Positions 1 to 11,774 of a DNA stretch of 64,000 bases are shown piece by piece; position 1 is the first letter of the stretch; the number at the start of each line of letters is the position of its first letter. Origin of the DNA: Thysanoteuthis rhombus (taxonomy: Eukaryota > Mollusca > Cephalopoda > Oegopsida > Thysanoteuthidae). A program made the position numbers and the translations under genes. Location of the stretch: positions 45,814,325-45,878,324 of the forward strand of contig OY735216.1 in the NCBI GenBank assembly GCA_963457665.1. Direction: 5' to 3'. The notes beneath the pieces were generated by a model that saw only the letters and a program-made list of their open reading frames with translations, did no database searches and had not been told where the DNA came from.

Positions 1-180
1 TAGTCGAGCCTGATTCGTTATTGTCAAAAGATAATTCCCCTCCAAGCACTTGATTTCGTTTTCAATTTCCATTTCTTTAAGGCATATTACGTCTGGTTGA
101 TTTGTTTCTTTTTGTAAATCCTCGTCTAGTTGGAGGTTTTTGTATTTTACTGTTGGATGTCTCAAACACGAAACGTCGCT
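1..180 (-). pseudogene. Non-LTR retrotransposon endonuclease fragment
   Basis: Read on the minus strand, about 60 codons remain open, with NQPDVICLKEMEIENEI and ITNQAR. This resembles the DIICLQETE motif of the apurinic-type endonuclease of LINEs, whose glutamate binds the metal ion. Upstream on that strand LRHPTVKYKNLQLDEDLQ could be its first strand and helix. The fragment runs off the window start; the catalytic Asp/His residues are not visible. Confidence 0.45.
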
Positions 181-1344
181 AGTTGCAGTCGGATGTCTTT
201 TTTTCTGTTGATTTGATGTCCTTGTCTTCGTCGGACTTCCGATGACTCATTAGACTAATAATTGATTATTAGCCGATTATTTGTCGACCAATGAAGCGGA
301 CACTACCTTGCCCAAACAGTTCGAAAATGTAAGAAATAGAAAAAGATTTTATTTACCTCTCATTTTTCTTGATTTCTCTTAATTTTCCAAGGTTGATACT
401 GGTTTCCTCTTGGATGATCGTTTTTAGGCAAGAAGTGAAATGATCTCAATTTTAACTGAAAGGTCTTGACAGAATAATAGACATTTAACAGATGGGTGCT
501 TTGGTAGATTTTTTTCCAATCGTCCGACTGAATTAATGACGAATCGATCCATGCACGAAAAAAGTAGAGTGAGAAACAAAGATATTATTACCCCAGCCAA
601 CAATTTTGGAAGACGCATATGTATTCGATCGTGTCAGTCTGCCTCTCTGTCCACACAATATCTTTTAAAGTTCCCAATGAATTTCAGTGACATCCGGCGG
701 AAGGATAAGCAATGAACTAATTTCCTAATAACTTTAGTACTATGTTTGCTTGGCGTTGATAAGTACATTAAATTTCTCCAGCTACTATATACCCACGGGA
801 GTGCCTTGACACATTGCATCAAGCAGTGCGTCATTCAATTATCATTTTAGGCTCAGGAACGACCTGATGACTCTACTTTAAACAGTGACCAGGTGACGAA
901 GACCTGACTATTAATTTGGATCAAGGAAAATGAAATAGACTCAAGTTGTGTTTGAATTTTCAAACTAAGCATATATTTTTTTCAAAAAGATGATTAAAAA
1001 AATGCATAATGGTTTATATGAAATAATGCTTGTTTTTCATTCTTTATTGTATTAACTTTAATTTCCTAAAACTCATTACACTAAACAGAATTCAGGTAAT
1101 TCAATACAAAAACATCGGAAGTTTCTGTCGTATGTCGTTAAATCACAACTTGGCAATGTTTCTTTCATCTTACATCATTATGAAATAAAAGTCACTTTCA
1201 AAATCCATAAAGTGAAGATGTATTTTAAGTACCCCAATGTGTTTTATCTAACGTTTTCAATGCAAAGGAATGGCTAAAATAAAGTAATAAACAGCCCTCA
1301 AAGGAGAATAACCGCAGGTAATGTGCGATCCTTAATTAATTCAG

Positions 1345-1700
1345 GCTATAGTTTTCAGAAGGGTCATTAACATTCAAAGGATTTCACGGACGGTTGAATT
1401 TCTTTGCTCACTAAAAAGAGTCCACCACGCGTGAAGAATCTGACCAATAACTGTGTTTACATTATTCCTTGCAAATATGGGAAGATTTATACAGAGGGGA
1501 GGGGGAGACCTCTTAAAGGCCGATTCGAGACGCACACAAGAATCCTAATCAAAGTCGAAATAGAAAGGGCTTGGATGGCTGATCATATCTGGAGATAAAA
1601 AAGTGCACTATCATCCCTGGGAAGACGTCCGGATCATAGACGGGAAACGCTGTAAGAAACTGAGAAAAATCAAAAAAGCTGAAAACATGACGACTGAATG
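1345..1700 (+). pseudogene. Penelope-like element GIY-YIG endonuclease remnant
   Basis: Frame at 1404-1598 reads NNCVYIIPCKYGKIYTEGRGRP then LKGRFETHTR, matching the GIY-YIG domain of Penelope-like retroelements (usual form GVYxIPCxCGKxYIGxTGRPLxxRxxEH). The YIG motif has decayed to YTE. A +1 frameshift near 1600 then continues as HYHPWEDVRIIDGKRCKKLRKIKKAENM, the usual downstream WDxxxVIDRE...KxKEAxxI block. No reverse transcriptase is seen upstream, so this is a broken 3' fragment. Confidence 0.65.
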
Positions 1701-1904
1701 TATGTTAGACGATTAAACGTTGCTAACATCGGAGAAAATTCTATTAACCACCACCACACTCGGAGAGAAGGCCGTAGAACAGATCGACCGAAATCAATTA
1801 ACAACACAATCAACAAGAATGAATTCAATCGTCTGAAAAACTCTTTGAATATTAATTCGTTCACCAACTCCTATTTCACAAAAAAAAAGATGAGGAAAGT
1901 ATAG

Positions 1905-3960
1905 CAGGCTTATTTGGGGTAATGAAACACATAATACTTCTATATATTTGAGCGTACGGAAATACCATGTAAAATAAGTGTGAATGAGGAAAAAGATTTA
2001 AAATTAAAGACTTTTTGTCAACTTGATTGTTTATATCTTATCGAAATGATTACGTAGGATCAAGGTTAGGGTTAGCAGTTAGGCTTCATCAGGACGAAGG
2101 ATAGTTTGTGTTTTTTAGAAAACAAAAATACGGTTTGCTGTAATAGCTATAAACTATTAGTACTGTGGAAACCAGCGGAAAGGTTCTGGTTTTCATCAAA
2201 AAATTTATTCAATTCGATGTATCTGATTTCCTGTCAGTTGTAATGGAAAAATTATGACTGAAAGACTTGCTCATATCCCACTACTGTCAGAAGTAGGAGT
2301 TTAAACCCAGAAAAAAGGTGTGATTTTGCATGATGAATTTTCGAGCCAAGGAGGTCATCACTTCGTGAAATATTGGTACAACACCATCCTCCTACCTCAG
2401 ATTCACTTTCTGTTTGGCCAAGTGTAATGCTGTTAAATAAAGATTCATCTGTAATTTTGAGAAATTTTCAGGTACAATAAAAAAAAAAAACCCCAAGGGA
2501 CTTAATCCAATAATTCGAAGTTGCTTCCCCTTTCATTTTCTGTGACAAGTTAATCTCAGTGAGAAGGAAATTAACGATTATATTCGAATTTTTAAACAAT
2601 TTTTTTGAAAAACAGTTGTGAATTTGTTTGAATAGAATATAATAGAAAATAATATATTTCATTTTACCAAATAAACAATAACGAGTTAATGATAAACAGT
2701 TTTTTTTTCAATGCAACAATTGGTGATGATGATGAGAGAAGATAGGCTTAATGCTGTACCCACTTTCATATTTCCATGTACGGTATAAATTTATTATATT
2801 TCAGTCTAAAAATATTTCAGTAATAAAAAGGACAAATAAATGGATATAATATTTTTAAAGAATGATTATAACCTTATGTAAATTTCATATTGTAATTGAA
2901 TATTTTTTTAGAACAAACTTAAATTCATCAGATTGTCTTTTTTGTGTTTTACAATTGAATAGTTTACTCATTACGATAAGTATTGATAAAGTATTTATCG
3001 ACTATTTTTTTTAAGCTATTTCTGCTTGAATTTTTTTAAATATATTTTGGAGAAACTTTCAAGAAATTGTACGAGCTAGTATAGTTTCATATTGAATCGA
3101 ATTTCTTCCATATTTTTCCGTAATAATATGTGACCTAAATAAAAAGTCCTTTGATAACTAAAGAGTTTTTTCTTGCGATAAATTTTTAAAATTGTTCGGA
3201 AGTTTTTGATTAATAAAATGTACTGGAAAACTTTTTTTTTTTATTATTTTGTCTTTCAATTTAACGATTCTTGGGGACTCATAGTAGGGTTTCGCATGAA
3301 TCTCAATAAATACATTGTCATTATTATTATTATTATCATTTCTAATAGTATCATCATTTTGAGCTATAATTTTTACTGTTGAATTTTGAAGAGTTTGTTT
3401 CTTCTTTGGTATAGTTTGAATGGTAATGCTTCTGATATGACACCCATACAACAAGGAGGAAGAGAATGAAGTATACTAAAAAGAGAAATTCACGTTCATT
3501 TAGATACGGTCTAGTTTTATAAAGCATTCCATTAAACGCGTAAGTTTGATTTCTAGTTCTTAACAATGAGCAAAGCTATTTTGAAATCCATCGATACATA
3601 CACCGAGATGAAATAGTTTATTGTTTAAAAAGATGGATAAGAGGTATTTTTATGATCGGATAGTCAACCCTTGAGTGAAAGAATCTATTGTTACGGACCG
3701 CGAACCGTGAAAATTATATGGTTCATTATTAGTAGATTATATTTTATGCTTCAATCTTGTTTTACATTTTCATTTACAACTGATTAACTTGGTAATTCTT
3801 AGTAGGGATGATATCGACCCCAGGGGCGAGAGTTGAGCTGAGGGTGGCGTTTGATCGTCACATACGAATGGATTTTTCTTTTTTAAGATTAGGCAGTCGA
3901 TATTTTATGTGAATGACGTCAGTAAATAAAGGGAAACTACTTCCACTCGGTAAATTACAA
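1905..3960. other. AT-rich intergenic DNA, no gene seen
   Basis: Short open frames here are AT-rich chance frames with no recognisable domain. A short ATT run lies at 3319-3336. No repeat family copy was recognised. Confidence 0.5.
2063..2075 (+). repeat. Short telomere-like repeat
   Basis: Two tandem TTAGGG-type units within GGTTAGGGTTAG; a CCCTAACCCTAACC string recurs at 15644-15657. Far too short to be a telomeric array. Confidence 0.3.
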
Positions 3961-3964
3961 AATG

Positions 3965-4510
3965 TGTAGTTTTTGATAATAGAACCACTGTAGCCATCTA
4001 AGATGGCGAAAGATTCTATCCTGCTTTATATTTGTGTATGTTTGTTTATGTGTTTGTGTATCATTTTTTCTTTGTTTGTGTGTCCCAATGCTTCTGGCCA
4101 TACCATTGTGTCAATAGACTTGAAAAAAGGTATTAGTACTACACTAGACGCCTTCTTAATTTTTTTCTTTTTTTTTTTATTTTTATTTTTTTCTAACTTT
4201 TATGGTCCTTGCCCCAATGCTCCTGGCCATACCGTTGTGTCTACAGACTTGAAAATAGGTATTAGTACTACACTAGACGCCTTCTTAATTTTTTTTTCTT
4301 AAACTTTTGTAGTCCTTATTTTGGTGGGTTTATTAAGGACATTTATATATTCCAGAATCCATATGATTCTAAATGTTTTTGGGGGGTTTTTGTTGTTCTT
4401 TTTTTATTCTATTTTGTATGTTTTCCAGTGGAAAGCACCAGTGATGTCAGAAATAGAATTTATTCTGACCATATTCTGACCATGAAGAATAAACTTCAAT
4501 GGGATTATTT
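3965..4510 (+). repeat. Dispersed repeat D with internal tandem duplication
   Basis: A segment containing GGCCATACCNTTGTGTC, then GTATTAGTACTACACTAGACG and a T tract, occurs twice in tandem (about 4085-4170 and 4215-4300). It is followed by a shared tail ending around CTGACCATATTCTGACC. A minus-strand copy lies at 44252-44560, and a fragment with GGACTCCGCTAGACCTCTTC at 5284-5410. The family is not recognised; with an A-rich end it may be a retroposon. Confidence 0.6.
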
Positions 4511-5283
4511 TCCATGAATTCAAATTTTGACGCTACAGTTGTCCAATTATTAACTGTGATGGCGAGTATTTTCTATTAATAATTTCTGTTTCCGTTATCG
4601 TGTTATTTTATGATGCAAATACGCGTAGAGCGTCCCGAACCTCCAAATATCCGCTGTGTCAAGTTATTATGAGAATCAAGAGGCATAGTATCAAGCGCAA
4701 ATATCCCATTGAATAAATAATATAAGTAAAATGTCATTTCAATTTCATTAAGGGTTTAAGGGAGGACGATTGCTTTTTCGAAAATAGATTTTTAAAAAAA
4801 CTGAAAGAGGACAATAGGGGAAAAGGTTTTAGAAACCCAGGATTAGGGAGAGAGAAAAAAAACAGAAAAGGGCAGATAACTCTTTTATTTTATCACTCAA
4901 TTACGAACCTTGTTCCCATCTTCATCCCTCGGCAGAACGAGTTAAGGAAACCTTTGGTTTAAATGATGGAATCGACCATAAACACCCTGTATCCAACCTT
5001 AAAATTCCATTGCCTGGGTCATCTGTCTATTCATGTACAGGTTCCATCGACTGAGGCCCTAAAGGCCCAGAAAGCCCTGTCGGAACCTCGTTTGCGAAGT
5101 TAAGCCATCATATCCAATCATTGCATGAATTATTTATTCCGTATTTATTCCCTTCCTTGCTTCAACATGTCGGCTGCTTCGAGTCGCTTTTAAGAGGCTT
5201 TATCAATTTCGCTCAGAATTATATATTATTCTGATAAATAGATCAAGAAATGTATTTATTTAAGAAATGCTGGTAAATTCTCA

Positions 5284-5410
5284 GTAGTTTTTTTAGATGC
5301 CTCTGCACATCTCTATAAGACACTTATAGGCATCAGGACTCCGCTAGACCTCTTCTTTTTTTATGTTTTTTTATTTTTTCAAAAAAAAAAGCTTTATAGA
5401 ACTTTTGGGG
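5284..5410 (+). repeat. Fragment of dispersed repeat D
   Basis: GCATCAGGACTCCGCTAGAC followed by a T-rich tract and an A run resembles the core of the repeat at 3965-4510, at low identity. Confidence 0.4.
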
Positions 5411-6094
5411 GCCTTAATTTGTTGATCTGTCCTCCAGTCCCTAATAATACAGATATCAATTTTCTTTGCCGTATCATCTTGGGGTCCTGATCTTCTGGTG
5501 GACCATCCTCATCTCCCTCTTCATCTTTCTATTCACCTCCTGCTACTACTGCTACCACATCTAGTAATGCCAAATATCAATTATCTCAGCAGCAGCATGT
5601 TGGATTGATATGAAAGCCCAATTTTCCACAAAATTTCATCAAAATTGATTTGGAACTTTTTGAGATATGGTGTTGACAGACATGAAATTTTGACGATATT
5701 ATGCTGTGCTGACATATAACTACGACATAAGCGAGATAATTGTGCATGGATCCGTCTCAAAATCCAATCACTTCTTCTGTAGCCTATCTCCCACCCTTCC
5801 ATTTCATTGGAATTCATTGAGAACTTTGAGAAATATCGTGTGGACAGACATGAGCGTGCACATAAATGTATGGAAAAAAAATTGGAAAATATATTTTTCT
5901 GTCAGAATTTTTTTAGATGAGGGATTATGTTCATGTGTAGGTTACCTCCTGAGAAAAGTCGGGGAGGGTACAACAGCAGAGACGTTGAGTTCAAAAACTG
6001 GATCGAAATTAGGAGAATAGTCTTTAAAAAAAACTATACATGACAAAAAGATTTCTCAATCAAAAAATAATTCCTGGGTCCGTTCGCATGAATG

Positions 6095-6235
6095 TGTCAT
6101 CAACATCATTAGCCTTTTAGCATCTGTCGCTGGACACAGACCCCCCCCCAAGATTCGCTAAACCTCTCTGTGATGGGCGTCGCGGAATCAATACTTTCTG
6201 AATTTGTCTAGTTCGTTACGCCATCTCATTTACTT
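6095..6235 (-). mobile_element. RTE-type LINE 3' end fragment
   Basis: Reverse complement of the 3' end of the LINE at 13017-14502 (CATCATTAGCCTTTTAGCATC then GTCGCTGGACACAGACC). It carries the C-terminal end of the polymerase frame, heavily decayed, and is truncated after the region coding RWRDELDKFRK. Confidence 0.65.
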
Positions 6236-6640
6236 ACTTTTATTTTCTCTTATTTTACTTTCAAACGTCCGGCGATTCTGTGACGTATTCATTGTTATGC
6301 TACTAAAGCTTATGTCATTTTATTACGACATTTTAATTGTTTGGGTTTTTTTTTTTTTTTTGGTTTTGGTTTTTGTTAGTTTTGTTTTTGGCTGTGTTTA
6401 ACTATCTCACATGGACCAATCCATTATAGCTTTGAGGTTATAACAGAACTCGAAGAAAAAAGATGAACAATCATAAAATTATACAATTAAACATACTAAT
6501 TTGCGTGTGTATTTTCAGGTGGATGGAAGTTTTTTTTACAAATAAATATGATATCCATTTGTTATTTTAATGCCTAAAATAAATAAATAATTACTTGATC
6601 AATAAAAATACTATTTGAACAGAGGTGTAACCGGGGGGAG

Positions 6641-6655
6641 AGAGAGAGTGTGTGT

Positions 6656-6686
<31 letters not shown>
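6641..6686 (+). repeat. (GT)n microsatellite
   Basis: A short GA run then about 20 GT units, one interrupted. Confidence 0.9.
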
Positions 6687-6689
6687 AAA

Positions 6690-8500
6690 TTTTCAAGGGA
6701 AGTAACTTCGACACACACTCATGAAAGTTACCTCCCATATGATTAATTCAGTTCAAACTTTTAACGGCACAAGGAAGAGAGATATGATGGGAAATGGGGA
6801 AATAAGAAGATTGTGTTACGCCGATTTTCCTAAGGGAGGGGGTCTCAATGCTTAAGAAATGAAAATTCAAAATCCAGGCTTGGACTGGGTTTAAACAAAA
6901 GTGGTAAATACGTAACTATCAAAGCTATATGGCAACTTCCGAAGAGTTATTCACTAAGTATAGCTTAATGAAAAAAGACTTTCAATAATGGAGTGTCTAT
7001 CGGGGCGGATCCAGAATTTTGAGCATGGTTGGGTTCGAATTGAAAAATATCTTCACAAATGGATACACAAAAAAGAAAACAAAATAAAATATCAGAAATA
7101 AGGAAGAAAGATGAGACTTTTTTTACTTACATTTCATTCAGAGCTTTTTAGATCTAGAATTGACAAAAGAGTAAAGTAAAATCACTCTGAAAGTCTGACC
7201 ATGGATGCTCTAATTCGATTTCATTTAACCGTTCCTCCCTCTAAAAGCTCATTTCGTTTAAATTTTGTATCGGTTTGTCAGTCAGTCAGTCAAAGACTTA
7301 TAGAAGCTAAATGCATCAAGAAGGAGTAAGATCTAGCTAAACATGAGCTTAATGGGCAAACTTTGTTTCGGTAAGTCAGCCTGTCAGTCAGTGAATAACT
7401 AAAGATGCTAGGAATTAGCGAGATTTATCACTGATCCAATAAGTCAAAATTTGAATTGAATAAGACGGAAAATAGTTTCAAATTTAAGTTTTTAAGGCCT
7501 GTTCATGATTATTTGGGGTTATCTGAGGTTTTTAGAGATAAAACTCTCTATCTAGAATTAGATAATGAAAAAATATTTGGCCGACTTGGAGGGAAGGACC
7601 CCTGGTCCCCCTCCTTGCATGGTCTACTAAGAATCAAATTCATTAGATTAGCGAATTAGAGGACGAGACAAGTTTATTAACCCTCACCAGAGCCGGACCG
7701 TCCATTTGGCGAACCTAGACAGTAGCCTAGGGCGTACATGATCCGAAGGGCACACTCCAAACTGGTAAAAAAAATCGTTACAATACAACTGAAGGAGCAA
7801 ATTTTCAGTGTCTCTACGGATGCATGAAACCCTTGCGCAAATTCCAAGTCTTGCGCAGGCACTAATTGCACTATCATACGCACCTTTATCTAAATTGATA
7901 TTTCAAAGCTTTTCGTAGTGTGACACTAGGTGATAAGTTCTATAATATCCAACAGAAAGAAAAATACAATGTATGAGGATCTGTCTGGAAGTTTGATTTG
8001 ATAAATAGCTGTCAGGGGTGACGGTGCCTTAGTCCACTTTAAATACTCCTTTTGTGAGCTCACACATTTATTGCATTCTCTTTGATCTCGACCACGGTCT
8101 GAACACTCTTTAGGAAAAGCTAAAAGTTGTATGGGGCCAAATTAGGACTCCTGGTGGGGTGCTGACAAACCTGGGTGATACGTTTTCTTGCACAAGAAAA
8201 AATGCACGAGGCGTGAAGAATGGGTTGGTATTATGATTGTGGTCCCAAGATAAAGTGTCTGTTCTCGCACGAGCAGTAAGGTCCCTTTCATTGGTTGCCA
8301 AGTTTCTTTTAGAAAACAAACAAAAAAAACACCCAGTGGAAGAGTCCATTATTTCAAATAGTGAGTAGGAGATATTTTTATCGGCAAAATTGTTATCTTT
8401 AAGAGGAAGAGTCCATGCTTATAGACCGAGACCCCCAAATATTTCATTGTTCCTTATATAGATGGGTTTAATATCTGTGATTTAACTCGGAAAAATCTGT
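6690..8500. other. Intergenic DNA with degraded repeats
   Basis: No host gene seen. 7683-7870 (CCAGAGCCGGACCGTCC start) resembles a hAT-type terminal sequence. 8140-8300 shares ACCTGGGTGAT, CTTGCA and GCACGAGRCGTGA blocks with 30930-31030, so both are probably copies of one unclassified repeat. Confidence 0.4.
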
Positions 8501-8508
8501 TTTTGAAT

Positions 8509-8804
8509 CAGCGATTTCAACCAGTGTGCTGCAGCACATCAACATGTTGTGAAGCATCCGTAAGTGTGCCGCGAGACTTTTACAAATTTGCGCAACCCTT
8601 TCAAAATCTTCTGAAAACCATGATCAACAATATACTTTTGGCAATAAGATTAACAAATTATTTGTTTGTTCAACTTATGAACGAATTATTATCATTCATT
8701 TTCTTTTAAATTATCAAATCTATCCCTGAATATCGATTGTTTGCCTCGGCCATTTTAGTGCCATCCTCACTGTGCCGTGAGATGGAAAAGGTTGAAAATC
8801 ACTG
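8509..8804. mobile_element. hAT-type non-autonomous transposon (MITE)
   Basis: Begins CAGCGATTTCAACC and ends GGTTGAAAATCACTG, giving inverted termini of about 15 bp with the CAG...CTG ends of hAT elements. It is flanked by an 8-bp target duplication, TTTTGAAT at 8501-8508 and TTTTAAAT at 8805-8812 (one mismatch), the hAT size. The 296-bp interior has no transposase and contains subterminal GTGTGCTGCAGC/GTGCCGTGAG matches. It must have been mobilised in trans. Confidence 0.75.
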
Positions 8805-8812
8805 TTTTAAAT

Positions 8813-10800
8813 GGCAGATTTTGCTTCAAAATGAAAATCTCTCTTGATCTTGTCATTTAAAATCCTGTTTCCTAAATTTTAACATTTCACACCCAACTAG
8901 ACTTCGACACTTTTATGAAATCAGAAACCAACACCGCAATGAAAAGGGTTAGCTTGTACTAAATTCTGATCATAATCCTTTAGTCTTTTAAGCCGTGTTA
9001 ATCTGTACGAATGGGTCAGCAAGTTAAGAAGCTTACAGAGGTAACTACTTAAACACAAGTGAATACTTGTTACTTTGCTAACTAGATGTGTCAGTAGGGC
9101 TTAAAATAAGTAAATGCTTTGTTCTAACTTGTTTTACTAAAAATAAATGAATGCATAGTTTTAGTTTGATCAAAAATGTATTTAATCAAAACAAGGATAA
9201 AAACAACTAATTTTCTACAATCAAAAGCTTATGTAATCAAAATAAGGAAATGCGTAATTTTATTCGTGAAGTAGGCAGAATATTGTTAACTAATATTCTT
9301 ATAATCATTTTGGGTAAGAAAATGAATCAAAATACAAAATTAACACATCAGCAACAGTAGTAGTAATTGTAGTTATGTTGTAAACAGCGACGCATACTGC
9401 AGAACATTTTTTTGTGTTCATTTTCCATTATATCATCAACCAACATACACGCACTGCAGAAGAGCTATTTTGTATTCGTGCGTTCGCATCATCCGCTTCA
9501 TCTCTTTCTGTTTTTATATCACAGACTGCTTGCGAATTATCAATTTAATACGCATAACTACTACCATCTATATCTATCATGTCACGCTAAAGACGGCGCT
9601 GTATACGAGCGGAAATAGAGACATGGAAACGCGAAAACAGATATTGTTGTCTGCTAGCATAGAAATCCTAAACCCTGTGTAAAAAAAATGGGCAGGCGAC
9701 AGGCAAAAGATTTTTTTTTTTTTAAATGCTGAATTTGAAAGTTTTAAAAAATTGAAGCGAACAAAGGAGGGAATGGAGAAAGCGAATAGAAAATGAGAAA
9801 ATAATTTACACCAAGAGCAAAAAAGAGTAAATGAAATAAAAGAAAGAAAAGGAATAAAATAAAGGATAAAAGAGAATTGTAGTAAATGAAAAATTAAAGA
9901 AATAAGAAAACAAACTTGGCTGTGCTAGGGTCAAACCTCCTAACTTCATTAAAATCTAAAAGGTAAACAAAACAATTGATTTCTCCACACAATATCATTC
10001 AATAACTACTTTATTCCAAATCCTTTATAACTTGTTCCCGTAAATGGGATTTGAAAACACCAGCAAATTAAGTCGACTTGAGTTGGGCATTAGAAGAGGG
10101 AATGGATTCGTCATCGGCTTTTGCTTACATCACTGTGTCACTGTCAATCGTGCATAGCGTCAGTAGTTTTTGGTCTGGTCATTGTCGTCCGTCATTGTTG
10201 TTACATACGGAAATAAAGTCAGAGCTCAATAGTAGGGGTTTGAAAGGAGAAAAGAGAAACGATTATCTCGTAGAAAATAATGATAGATGAATAGACAAGA
10301 AGGCGGGGTCGGAGTGATATCATATAACTAGATCTTTTAAATATATATATGCATATATGTTTTACCCCTCGGCGAACTTACTACTTCATTTAATTTTTAT
10401 TTGTATTATTTTGGCACTTGCTGGTCAACGCCGATTTCAAACTGTATAACAAAAATGTTACGAAACTTTTTGTTAAGAATCGTTTTTGTCATTCTCGCAA
10501 TGCAATAGTTTAATCATTCTTTTCATGATTGGAATCCAAGATAAGATAAGATTGTACACTCGCCGAAAAGAAAAACAAAGACTGCTGCTATGGATGTCAT
10601 TGAAACAGTTAATTAGATCTTTTTTATCGTGGTGAATATTTTTGATGTTGCTGGTTTGAAAGATTCCTTCAGCAGTATTCATGATGAATATTTTGATAGG
10701 TAACCGTGAAAATGATGGGATTTTTTACATTTTATCTGTGGATAGGTTAATATCTTAGAAAATTTCTTAAAAATCGTTTTAAAAATATATTTTATTAGGA
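8813..10800. other. Intergenic DNA, nothing recognised
   Basis: Includes a purine-rich A/G stretch (9770-9920) and T tracts (9708-9722). No domain-bearing frame or repeat match was seen. Confidence 0.4.
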
Positions 10801-10811
10801 TCTGAAGGTGT

Positions 10812-11095
10812 TACACTAACAAACACCAAGCCTCAGTAGTCAGTCACGTGGTTTTTACTGTCTTCCTCGTTTCAAAGCTGGACTGTTTTGTGTTGTTGTT
10901 GTTGTTGCTGTTGTTTTTTTGTTTTGTTTTTTTTTGTTTTGATTTTTGCTTTTTTCGGTTTTTTTTGTTTTTTTTTTTTTTTTTTTCTCAATTTTACCCA
11001 CGGATGATCTTTAGCTGATACACTTACTAACAGACACAAAGTTTCAGGAGTCAGTCACACAGGCTTATTGTCTTTCTCTCTTTAAAGCTCTCCCG
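10812..11095 (+). repeat. Tandem duplication of ~70-bp unit around a T/G-rich spacer
   Basis: ACACTAACAAACACCAAGC through TTTCAAAGCT (10812-10880) recurs as ACACTTACTAACAGACAC through TTTAAAGCT (11021-11092). Both contain AGTCAGTCAC and a TGTCTT block. They are separated by GTT repeats and long T runs (10890-10987). Confidence 0.65.
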
Positions 11096-11426
11096 TTTCC
11101 ACTGTGACTCTCAGAAATGAACAGACAAACATACCAACAAATTTTATAACACTGGTATTTATAAATACAAATATTGGCCATTCTCTTCTCGGTTGATCAT
11201 ACCTTATAGCATGAGAGGGAATCCACGATTAATCTTTCAGTAGTAGCTTTGATATTTCAACTATCAAGGTTGCAAACTCTAGTGCGTATTAATGAGCACA
11301 TTATGCTTGTACAGGGTTGGAAGGTTTAAGGTTCATGACTTTTTTTCAATGTTACCAGCACTAAAGATGCTGAAACTACATTTGAAACAACAATACTAGC
11401 AGCAGGACCCCGTGGGTTACTTCTAG

Positions 11427-11700
11427 GTCATCATCAGTCTTTTAACGTCCGTCGTTGGACATAGACCTTCCACAGGATTCACCACAATTCTCTATCATGG
11501 GCGTCGCAGAGCCAGTATTTCCTGAATCTGTCCAGTTCGTTTCTCCATCTTGTGTTCTGTCGGCCTCAGTTTCTTATGTGATTTCTGGGGATCCATGTTG
11601 TGAGACGTGATGTCCACTGGTTGTCTATCATTCTTGCAACATGGCCTGCCCATTGCCGTTTGAGTTTTTTAATAGTTTCTATGATGTCACAGACACCCGT
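11427..11700 (-). mobile_element. RTE-type LINE 3' end copy
   Basis: Reverse complement of the last 270 bp of the LINE at 13017-14502, starting at its ATGATG tail (CATCATCAGTC) and extending to the segment coding RWAGHVA. It keeps the TTAACGTCCGTCGTTGGACA block. 5'-truncated. Confidence 0.85.
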
Positions 11701-11774
11701 TTATCACAGACTATTAATACTAGTAAAATACCCATTGCTTTGCTTATAATATACCTAAAGGTGGGAATCTAAAG

